From an uncultured Clostridia bacterium (GTDB lineage Bacteria; Bacillota; Clostridia; TANB77; CAG-508): a stretch of DNA of 11,680 bases. The translations under genes were made by a program, and so were the position numbers. Of this stretch, positions 6,411 through 11,680 are shown in pieces. The notes beneath the pieces were generated by a model. The model was not told the origin of the DNA, did no database searches, and saw only the letters and a list, made by a program, of their open reading frames with translations. The DNA is taken from positions 1 to 11,680 of the forward strand of contig CAKOVW010000035.1 in the NCBI GenBank assembly GCA_934122125.1, given 5' to 3'. Each line of letters begins with the position of its first letter. Position 1 is the stretch's first letter.

Positions 6411-6453
6411 TTGATAATTAAAATATTTTATATAATAAAAATTTAATTATCAA
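6411..6453. repeat. 12-bp perfect inverted repeat with inner stem
   Basis: TTGATAATTAAA (6411-6422) is the exact reverse complement of TTTAATTATCAA (6442-6453). Inside, TTTTA (6426-6430) pairs with TAAAA (6436-6440) around TATAA. It abuts the copy 2 hairpin. Being pure AT apart from one pair it is thermally weak, but a 12-bp perfect match is longer than expected by chance in a sequence this short. Confidence 0.55.
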
Positions 6454-6534
6454 TTATATACTGAGTAAATTTTTATGAAAATGATTTTTAACTTTTGATA
6501 AATTTATAATTTAAAGTTTATAAATATTTTTATC

Positions 6535-6570
6535 AAAAAAAGTTTGCTAATAATTAGCAAACTTTTTTTT
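6535..6570. terminator. Bidirectional terminator between convergent blocks
   Basis: A run of A (6535-6541), then GTTTGCTAAT (6542-6551), one base, ATTAGCAAAC (6553-6562), and a run of T (6563-6570). The arms are perfectly complementary, and A-tract and T-tract serve both directions. It lies 163 bases past the end of the minus-strand acyltransferase and about 700 bases past rho, so it is also the likely 3' end of any plus-strand RNA from the hairpin region. Confidence 0.9.
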
Positions 6571-6732
6571 AATATATTTTTTATAATTTTATTGTTAAAA
6601 AATTTTATTTATATTTATTTCTAATTTTAACTTTATCATTATTCATTTTTTAAAATTAAAATATTTAAATTTAATATTTTCTTATTTCAATATTCTCTCC
6701 CTCTCTCCTACTCCGCATTTTTGTAACGAATC

Positions 6733-7446
6733 TCATTTTCTTGTGTTTTTGGTTATTATTTCATTTTTCCAGTCAGCTTCATAATTGTTTCTATTACACC
6801 ATATATAAATTAAACTTAAATAATCAAATTTATTATAAAATTTTTGTATTTCATTAAATTTTATAACATTTTGCGCTTTTGCCTTTTTTATTTTTTTATT
6901 AAACTCTATATAATGAAATGGATTGTATAATGTTCTTACTCCCAATAAATCATATTTATACGTTTTTTCTTCTCTTTGAGAAATAAATTTTCCACCAGCA
7001 AAGATGCTTCCGGCTGGAATTTTTTTTGCAACAGTAGTTCCCATACCAATTACAGAATTTTCTTCTATTACAACTCCACCAGCAATATTAACATTAATTC
7101 CAATCCATACATGTTCTTTTATAATAACTTCTTTATAAATATTAGATAATCCATATGGCATAAACAAATCTTCTTTGTAATCATGATTGTAAGTCATAAT
7201 GGTGCAGTTATAGCTTATTATTGTACCAGAACAAATTGTAAGACCACCTATACAATTACTATAAAAATTATTGCCAATATAAACATTATCACCAATAATC
7301 AATTTTTGTGGATTATCAAATATACAATTTTTAGATATTACTACATTTTTTCCAATCTTAGCACCTTGTTTTTTTAATTTTGAAATTCTTCTATGGTTAA
7401 TATAATACTTCATAGCATTTGAAATAAATTCAATAGTCTTTTTCAT
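6733..7446 (-). CDS. Hexapeptide-repeat (LbH) acyltransferase
   Basis: This 237-residue protein belongs to the left-handed beta-helix acyltransferases. Hexapeptide turns run from about 30 to 150 (IGKNVVISKNC, IIGDNVYIGNN, VWIGINVNIAGGVVIEENSVIGMGTTV), ending in PAGSIFAGGKF. The loop TYNHDY holds His88, matching the catalytic base of the maltose/galactoside O-acetyltransferase group, which transfers acetyl from acetyl-CoA to a sugar hydroxyl. The C-terminal 70 residues (about 165-237) form an extra non-repeat tail rich in aromatic and basic residues that I do not recognise. AGAGG (plus coordinates 7453-7457) precedes the ATG and overlaps the stop of the upstream gene, so it is translationally linked to the pyruvyl transferase-like gene. 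Likely role: O-acetylation of a cell-surface glycan. The acceptor and acyl donor are not readable from sequence. Confidence 0.88.
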   Translation of the reverse strand: MKKTIEFISNAMKYYINHRRISKLKKQGAKIGKNVVISKNCIFDNPQKLIIGDNVYIGNNFYSNCIGGLTICSGTIISYNCTIMTYNHDYKEDLFMPYGLSNIYKEVIIKEHVWIGINVNIAGGVVIEENSVIGMGTTVAKKIPAGSIFAGGKFISQREEKTYKYDLLGVRTLYNPFHYIEFNKKIKKAKAQNVIKFNEIQKFYNKFDYLSLIYIWCNRNNYEADWKNEIITKNTRK

Positions 7447-7455
7447 TTTTTACCT

Positions 7456-8505
7456 CTATATAATATATTTTCTTATAGCTTCATCTTGCATTTGTGCTTC
7501 TTCCGAAATTTCCTGTATTTTGTTATCATCTACTAATTTAAAGTGTTCAAGTAATAATTCATTATTATCTTCTAACTCGCTTATGTGTAAAATAGGCAAT
7601 TCAAGATGTAAATCTTCTATTACTCTATCTATTTTTTGACTATATGACACCACGTATATTTTTTGCATTGAAATTAATGATAATATCATTGCATGAAAAC
7701 GTGAGCATATCATATATTCCATTAAACTATATTGATTTATAAATTCAGCAACATCTCCTGTGTATTCAACGCTATGTAAATGGCTTTCATTTGGAAATAA
7801 TTTAAGAATATCTTTTATTGTGTTTTCGTCGCCTTCATATTTACAAAACGAAAATAGAAATACATCTTTTCCTAAAGAAATATAATTTTTTATATTTTTT
7901 TCAAGAAATTTCATATATTTTTCATTTTTATTTTTTAAATCTTTTCTGATGTTTAAGTCTATTAATGATACTCCAACTGTATTTTTTTGCTTTTTAACTT
8001 TAGGAATATTGTAACTAAATGCAAGATCTGGCGCATAACGAACTGTTTCAATATCTTTAAATAAATTATAAGAATACAAATCTCTAAAGCAAATATCAGT
8101 ACACTCTTTGAAATCTTTTTTTGATAATTCAAAATACTCCTGAGTTTGATATGGACCAAAATTACAACTTATATAGCAAAATGGTTTGTTATTTTCTTTG
8201 CATCTTTTTACAAAATCATAAAACTTTTCTGAAAGATTGTAGCAATGACCACCTTCCATAAAAATAGAGCCACCAATATAAACATATGCGTCATATTCAT
8301 TTACGTCTAATTGGTATAATTCTTCGTCAGTATCTTCTCCATATATAACATGCAAGTTATTATATTTATCTAATATATCTACAAATTCATATTTATTGTG
8401 TTTTATGTAAAAGTCAATATTTTTATATTTTTCTAATAGCATAGTTAAAAACAAATCATCACCAAAATTTTTTCTTAAATAAGCCATTATAAATACTTTT
8501 TTCAT
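7456..8505 (-). CDS. Polysaccharide pyruvyl transferase family protein
   Basis: This 349-residue protein matches the CsaB/WcaK-type polysaccharide pyruvyl transferase family, a GT-B-like fold that adds a pyruvate ketal from phosphoenolpyruvate to sugars of surface polymers. Visible family features are the N-terminal NFGDDLFL (13-20), YVYIGGSIFMEGG (74-86), CYISCNFGPYQT (110-121), ICFRDLYSYNLF (138-149), RYAPDLAF (156-163) and the hallmark SRFHAMILS (268-276). Length is normal and there is no membrane segment, so it acts in the cytoplasm on a lipid-linked precursor or nucleotide sugar. The start has AAAGGA just upstream. It is the first gene of a two-gene unit with the acyltransferase (9-nt gap). 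Its promoter must lie in 8506-8558, because a terminator stands upstream, but I see no clear -35/-10 pair. Some family members have other activities. Confidence 0.87.
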   Translation of the reverse strand: MKKVFIMAYLRKNFGDDLFLTMLLEKYKNIDFYIKHNKYEFVDILDKYNNLHVIYGEDTDEELYQLDVNEYDAYVYIGGSIFMEGGHCYNLSEKFYDFVKRCKENNKPFCYISCNFGPYQTQEYFELSKKDFKECTDICFRDLYSYNLFKDIETVRYAPDLAFSYNIPKVKKQKNTVGVSLIDLNIRKDLKNKNEKYMKFLEKNIKNYISLGKDVFLFSFCKYEGDENTIKDILKLFPNESHLHSVEYTGDVAEFINQYSLMEYMICSRFHAMILSLISMQKIYVVSYSQKIDRVIEDLHLELPILHISELEDNNELLLEHFKLVDDNKIQEISEEAQMQDEAIRKYII

Positions 8506-8558
8506 TTTTCTATTCCTTTCTATAATTATGGTTCAGCATTCATAATCCAATTAAATAG

Positions 8559-8584
8559 CAAGGCACCAATTAATTGGTGCCTTG
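8559..8584 (-). terminator. Palindromic terminator of the GC-anomalous orphan gene
   Basis: CAAGGCACCAA (8559-8569) pairs perfectly with TTGGTGCCTTG (8574-8584) around TTAA, a 26-base perfect palindrome with the most GC-rich stem in the window. It starts 13 bases after the stop of the gene at 8598-8993. On the minus strand the following bases are CTATTTAATT, so the U-tract is imperfect. It insulates the pyruvyl transferase unit from the genes upstream. Confidence 0.75.
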
Positions 8585-8597
8585 TTGAGGTATTGCT

Positions 8598-8993
8598 TTA
8601 AAAGCTCATGTCAAACTTCACAGTGGCTGAGTAGAACTTTCTAAATCTTTCCAATGTGGAGTAATTCTTGGATATGTTCTTCAGAAAATATCCTTTTTTC
8701 TGGTCATACTGTACCACATATACTTCAGGTACATGCATAGGCATTCTGTGTTCTCTGTAGAACAACACCATTTTTCCATGTTGGTCTTGCACGATTTTCC
8801 ACCTATGGATAGAACGGCTGCTTGCAAATAGAGGCCATCCAATCCTTACAGCCTTAGCTTTCAATGGTGAATAGAGAACGTGGGTGTTCGGCTTATCAAT
8901 GTAAGCCATTTTGCGGAACAAATCCAGATCTTCAAATTCACAGGGCTTTGCTTCACGATAACTGTAATCGCCTACCAGATTAACCCGTTTCAT
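8598..8993 (-). CDS. Orphan hypothetical protein of anomalous high G+C
   Basis: I do not recognise this 131-residue soluble protein. It has no signal peptide or membrane helix, is basic and aromatic-rich, and contains runs such as SIHRWKIVQDQHGKMVLFYREHRMP and VPEVYVVQYDQKKGYFLKN, suggesting beta strands. The end NYSTLERFRKFYSATVKFDMSF is probably helical and then extended. G+C counted over three 60-base lines is about 42-43%, against roughly 13-25% in lines from neighbouring genes, and its codons are correspondingly different. The start is certain: AAGGAGGT (plus 9002-9009) lies 8 nt before the ATG. It has its own promoter (9045-9073) and its own terminator (8559-8584), so it is a stand-alone cassette. 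This suggests recent transfer, perhaps from a plasmid, phage or conjugative element. No function is proposed. Confidence 0.8.
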   Translation of the reverse strand: MKRVNLVGDYSYREAKPCEFEDLDLFRKMAYIDKPNTHVLYSPLKAKAVRIGWPLFASSRSIHRWKIVQDQHGKMVLFYREHRMPMHVPEVYVVQYDQKKGYFLKNISKNYSTLERFRKFYSATVKFDMSF

Positions 8994-9044
8994 CTAAAGC
9001 TACCTCCTTAAAAAATATTCACTCCTGTGTTAGAATGTAGCATC

Positions 9045-9073
9045 ATTATATCACATTGAAAGTTTAAAGTAAA
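9045..9073 (-). promoter_or_regulatory. Sigma-A-type promoter of the orphan gene, with dyad over the -35
   Basis: On the minus strand, -35 TTTACT (plus 9068-9073) and -10 TATAAT (plus 9045-9050) are separated by 17 bases, and TG stands one base before the -10. A dyad, AAGTTTA (9060-9066) and TAAACTT (9070-9076), covers the -35 and overlaps the stop codon of the upstream membrane-protein gene. It could be a repressor site or simply a weak hairpin at the end of that gene. Confidence 0.75.
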
Positions 9074-9074
9074 C

Positions 9075-9929
9075 TTAATAATCTACATTTTCCAAATATT
9101 TTAATTTTATAGGAGATTTTTCTCTAAAATTAAAATAATACGGTTTAATTCCTTTTAAATATTGTCTGTAAAATAAAATGTTTCCATCAACATCTTCTAT
9201 TTTTATATTTGGAAATGTTTTTATCATTTTTTCATCTCCAAAGTATTTTAATATAAATTCTTTTTGCTTTGTATCTTTAATATATATTTTTTCATATTGT
9301 TCATCTATTTTTTGTTTATTTGCAACATTTAAATTGTTATTATATACAATTCTTATTGTAAACATTTGCATTGCATAACTTGATATCAAAAAGTCAAAAG
9401 CTAAAAATATACTTGTTAAAACAATTACAGACTTTAAAAGTCCAATTGATACTTTTGACTTTAAAAAATCAATAAGTGCATCTATTTTTTTGTTTACATC
9501 TGACATTAAATATATTGCAAGTAATCCCCAGAACAATGAAAACAATACGCAAATTCGGCCATTTATATTAAAAATTTGATCTGAATAATCCCACCATTTA
9601 ACATGAAAGATTAGTTCTCCTATTAAACTAACCATATATTCTATTATAGAACCTATAATAAATCCAGCTGCAAATAAAGTATAATTATTTTTATTGAATT
9701 TTTGCAAAGGCAATATCATTAGTACTGCCCCTAGTCCATATATACTACAAAATGGACCATATAAAAAACTTTTTCTACTTTCAAGCACACCTTTGGTTAA
9801 TATTCCAAATATTGTTTCTATAACAAAGCCTATTACACTATAAATTATAAAATAAGCTAATATTCTCCAAATTGTAATTCCAAATATTTTTATATTTTTT
9901 GTTTCTTTAATTTCTTCTTTTCTTTCCAT
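9075..9929 (-). CDS. CmpB-type (putative ABC transporter type IV) multi-pass membrane protein
   Basis: This 284-residue protein has about five transmembrane helices (20-44, 57-76, 83-108, 122-143, 161-184) and a soluble C-terminal domain of about 100 residues. The sequences YSVIGFVIETIFGILTKGVLESRKSFLYGPFCSIYGLGAV and, after helix three, KWWDYSDQIFNINGRICVLFSLFWGLLA are hallmarks of the CmpB family (Pfam ABC_trans_CmpB), common in Firmicutes and annotated as putative ABC-transporter membrane proteins. No ATPase subunit is adjacent, so the transport role is unproven. The C-terminal domain (YNNNLNVANKQKIDEQYEKIY onward) is typical of longer members. A GAGGAA site precedes the ATG. The gene follows the recombinase after 22 nt and probably shares its transcript. 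Confidence 0.83.
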   Translation of the reverse strand: MERKEEIKETKNIKIFGITIWRILAYFIIYSVIGFVIETIFGILTKGVLESRKSFLYGPFCSIYGLGAVLMILPLQKFNKNNYTLFAAGFIIGSIIEYMVSLIGELIFHVKWWDYSDQIFNINGRICVLFSLFWGLLAIYLMSDVNKKIDALIDFLKSKVSIGLLKSVIVLTSIFLAFDFLISSYAMQMFTIRIVYNNNLNVANKQKIDEQYEKIYIKDTKQKEFILKYFGDEKMIKTFPNIKIEDVDGNILFYRQYLKGIKPYYFNFREKSPIKLKYLENVDY

Positions 9930-9951
9930 ATTATATATTCCTCATTTTATT

Positions 9952-10926
9952 TCATTCATTTGCTAAAGGGTTGCTTTCAACAGCATTTTTTACTTGTTTA
10001 TTTTCTACATGGGTATATATTTCAGTAGTTGAAATACTTTCATGTCCTAGTAAGACTTGCAAAGCTCTAATATCTACATTTCCATACTGATACATTAAAG
10101 TTGCTGCTGTATGTCTTAGTTTATGGACAGAATATTTACTTACATCTAAACCTGCTTTGTAAAGTTCTTTTTTTACAATTTCTTGTACCATCCTATTACT
10201 AATACGTTCTTTTCTTTTACTTAAAAATAAAGCATCTCTAGAATCAAATTTTACACCATCATGTGGTCTTACAGCTAAATATGAATTTATTGCTTCAACA
10301 CATGCTTTGTTTAAATAAATAGTTCTTTCCTTATTTCCTTTTCCTATTACATTTAACTTATTATCATAAAAATTTATATCTTTTATGTTTATATTAACTA
10401 ACTCAGATAAACGCATTCCACAATTTAAGAATAAAGTAATTATTGCATAATCTCTTTCCTTAAAATCACCAGACTCTGCTTTTGTAACTTCTAGTAATTC
10501 TTTACTTTCCTCTAATGTTAAATATTTAGGGAGTCTTTTGTCTAACTTTGGAGTTTCAAGTCCTTGTGCTGGATTTATTTCTAATAAATTAGCTTTTTGA
10601 GTTAAATAGCTAAAAAACATTCTAATACTTGCAGCTTTTCTTGCACGTGTAGCTGCTTTACTATGATATGTTTCTGTTAAATAATACAAAAATGCATGTA
10701 TATCCTCTAACTTAATTTGTTTAACAGTTTCTATACTCATATCATGAATATCTATATTTTTTATATTTTCTTCAGAAGATAAGCCAAAATGATAAGATAT
10801 AAACTTCAAAAAATGAGCCAAATCATAGTTATACTCTTTTACTGTATTTACTGATTTGTTTAAGATACCTGTTAAATATTCCAAAAATGAATTTAAAAAC
10901 GGTGGATTTTCTTTTAAATCTATCAT
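9952..10926 (-). CDS. Xer-type tyrosine recombinase
   Basis: This 324-residue protein has an N-terminal SAM-like core-binding domain (about 8-120) and a C-terminal catalytic domain. The complete catalytic set is present: Arg172 in GMRLSEL, Lys196 in IGKGNKER, His268 and Arg271 in VHKLRHTAATL, His295 in LLGHESIST, and nucleophile Tyr304 in TTEIYTHV. It should cut and rejoin DNA through a 3'-phosphotyrosine intermediate. Its length and motifs resemble chromosomal XerC/XerD more than phage integrases, but it is slightly longer, with an insert near 46-70 that separates the two halves of the core-binding domain. The start follows AAAGGAG and there is a good promoter upstream. Whether it resolves chromosome dimers or serves a mobile element cannot be told; I saw no dif-like or att-like site beside it. 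Confidence 0.93.
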   Translation of the reverse strand: MIDLKENPPFLNSFLEYLTGILNKSVNTVKEYNYDLAHFLKFISYHFGLSSEENIKNIDIHDMSIETVKQIKLEDIHAFLYYLTETYHSKAATRARKAASIRMFFSYLTQKANLLEINPAQGLETPKLDKRLPKYLTLEESKELLEVTKAESGDFKERDYAIITLFLNCGMRLSELVNINIKDINFYDNKLNVIGKGNKERTIYLNKACVEAINSYLAVRPHDGVKFDSRDALFLSKRKERISNRMVQEIVKKELYKAGLDVSKYSVHKLRHTAATLMYQYGNVDIRALQVLLGHESISTTEIYTHVENKQVKNAVESNPLANE

Positions 10927-10948
10927 TTGCTAATCTCCTTTCACATAT

Positions 10949-10977
10949 ATAATATCATTAATTTTAAAGTTAGACAA
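10949..10977 (-). promoter_or_regulatory. Sigma-A-type promoter of the recombinase-CmpB operon
   Basis: On the minus strand, -35 TTGTCT (plus 10972-10977) and -10 TATTAT (plus 10949-10954) are 17 bases apart, with TG one base before the -10. The -35 starts 3 bases after the end of the ackA terminator stem, so this promoter is well placed to start a new transcript for the recombinase. Confidence 0.7.
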
Positions 10978-10979
10978 GT

Positions 10980-11007
10980 AAAAGGGTTCCCTTTTTGAAA
11001 CCCTTTT
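10980..11007 (-). terminator. Terminator after ackA
   Basis: AAAAGGGTT (10980-10988) pairs with AACCCTTTT (10999-11007) around a 10-nt loop. On the minus strand the 3' arm ends CCCTTTT followed by ACTTGTC, so the U-tract is short and partly inside the stem. It begins 12 bases after the ackA stop codon. On the plus strand it is followed by AAATATTTTTTT and could also stop antisense transcription. Confidence 0.75.
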
Positions 11008-11019
11008 AAATATTTTTTT

Positions 11020-11680
11020 CTATCTGTTTACTATTTCCATAGTATCTCTTGCAATTGTTAACTCTTCGTCTGTTGGAATAACAAATACTTTTACTTTAGA
11101 ATCTGGAGTTGAAATTTCAACTTCTTTACCTCTACAATTATTTTTCTCTTCGTCGATTTTTACACCTAAGAAAGAAAGTGATTCACATATTTGTTTTCTT
11201 ACATCAATTCCGTTTTCTCCAACACCGCCAGCAAATGTAATAACATCTACTCCGTTCATTTGAGCAGCAAATCTACCAATATATCCAATTACTTGATATA
11301 CAAAAGTATCTATTGCAAGTTTAGCTCTTTCGTTTCCTTCTGCTATAGCTTTTTCAATATCTCTATCATCAAAACTAATTCCAGAAACACCTAATTTACC
11401 TGACTTTTTGTTTAATATATTATCCATTTGATCTGGTGTTAAATTTTCTTTGTTCATTATAAATGTTACTATTGATGGATCAATATCTCCTGATCTTGTT
11501 CCCATAGGAATTCCTGCTAATGGTGTTAATCCCATTGAAGTATCAACTGATTTTCCTCCATCAACTGCACATAAACTTGCACCCTGACCTAAGTGGCATG
11601 TTATAATTTTTAAATCTTCAATTGGTTTATTCATAACTTCAGCTACTCTTTTTGATACAAATCTATGAGATGTACCATGG
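11020..11680 (-). CDS. ackA: Acetate kinase, C-terminal part (cut by window end)
   Basis: Acetate kinase interconverts acetyl phosphate plus ADP and acetate plus ATP, the energy-yielding end of fermentation. About 219 codons of a normal ~400 are visible; the frame is open to the right edge, where it reads HGTSHRFVSKRVAEVMNKP, and the ATG at 11632-11634 is therefore internal. Conserved elements are HGTSH, IITCHLGQGAS, the SVDTSMGLTPL motif, GTRSGDIDP (with the catalytic Arg), ITFAGGVGEN and the end VFVIPTDEELTIARDT. The phosphate-binding loop reads HLGQG where HLGNG is the common form. The partner pta is not seen and may lie upstream, outside the window. A terminator follows the stop, so ackA is the last gene of its transcript. 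Confidence 0.96.
   Translation of the reverse strand, partial: HGTSHRFVSKRVAEVMNKPIEDLKIITCHLGQGASLCAVDGGKSVDTSMGLTPLAGIPMGTRSGDIDPSIVTFIMNKENLTPDQMDNILNKKSGKLGVSGISFDDRDIEKAIAEGNERAKLAIDTFVYQVIGYIGRFAAQMNGVDVITFAGGVGENGIDVRKQICESLSFLGVKIDEEKNNCRGKEVEISTPDSKVKVFVIPTDEELTIARDTMEIVNR

Larger units (their letters stand above)
5838..6732. other. Gene-free 895-base convergent intergenic region rich in hairpins
   Basis: Between the end of rho and the end of the minus-strand acyltransferase I find no convincing coding sequence. The region is very AT-rich but highly organised, with at least seven inverted repeats (5845-5903, 5902-5929, 5931-5973, 6223-6248, 6259-6284, 6383-6412, 6411-6453) and a strong terminator at 6535-6570. 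Two of the hairpins belong to a diverged direct repeat. The parts at 5990-6200 and 6571-6732 show only AT-rich sequence to my reading. A convergent gap normally needs no more than a terminator, so this length is unexpected. Confidence 0.85.

Noticed and set aside
5838..6732. CRISPR array in the hairpin-rich gap
   Set aside because: Only two diverged repeat copies with a 114-nt separation, no regular short repeats or spacers, and no cas genes nearby.
7183..7377. Plus-strand frame opposite the acyltransferase
   Set aside because: It is an antisense shadow of the hexapeptide-repeat gene, with repetitive composition and no ribosome binding site.
8559..8584. Perfect palindrome as a recombination or attachment site for the Xer recombinase
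   Set aside because: Its position 13 bases after a stop codon and its 4-nt loop fit a terminator; no second copy is seen in the window.
11191..11394. Plus-strand frame opposite ackA
   Set aside because: It is antisense to strongly conserved acetate kinase motifs and is Ser/Asn-rich as expected of a shadow frame.

Overview
The window is an AT-rich chromosomal segment (roughly 25-30% G+C by eye) from a low-GC, Gram-positive, probably endospore-forming member of the Clostridia. This rests on a yabP-yabQ-divIC cluster (the first two are sporulation genes), a Clostridia/Bacillus-type prfB with programmed frameshift, strong AGGAG-type ribosome binding sites, and membrane and surface genes typical of gut Clostridia. 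The species cannot be named from sequence alone.

Left half, all on the + strand (1-5837): the last codons of a heavy-metal P-type ATPase, an HD-domain phosphohydrolase, prfB (release factor 2, read through a +1 frameshift at an in-frame UGA), a catalytic-domain-only aspartokinase-like protein with its own terminator, then yabP, yabQ and a divIC-like division gene closed by a hairpin terminator, then rho. These are housekeeping, division and sporulation genes.

Middle (5838-6732): about 900 bases with no convincing gene. They separate rho from a convergent minus-strand block and are dense in hairpins. A 25-bp hairpin starts 7 nt after the rho stop and is followed directly by two more. Further on are two diverged copies of a ~48-nt repeat, 162 nt apart, each folding into the same hairpin. 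A 12-bp inverted repeat and a bidirectional terminator complete the stretch. G-U pairs in these hairpins mostly fit a plus-strand RNA. This is the least explained part of the window and the best candidate for an undescribed element.

Right half, all on the minus strand (6733-11680), given here in genomic order: a hexapeptide-repeat acyltransferase and a polysaccharide pyruvyl transferase family protein (a two-gene surface-glycan unit); a small orphan gene of much higher G+C with its own promoter, ideal ribosome binding site and a perfectly palindromic terminator; a CmpB-type multi-pass membrane protein co-transcribed with a Xer-type tyrosine recombinase; and the C-terminal half of acetate kinase (ackA), cut by the window edge. 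The recombinase and the GC-anomalous orphan next to surface-modification genes suggest a locus that gains and loses genes, but I see no complete integrated element with attachment sites.
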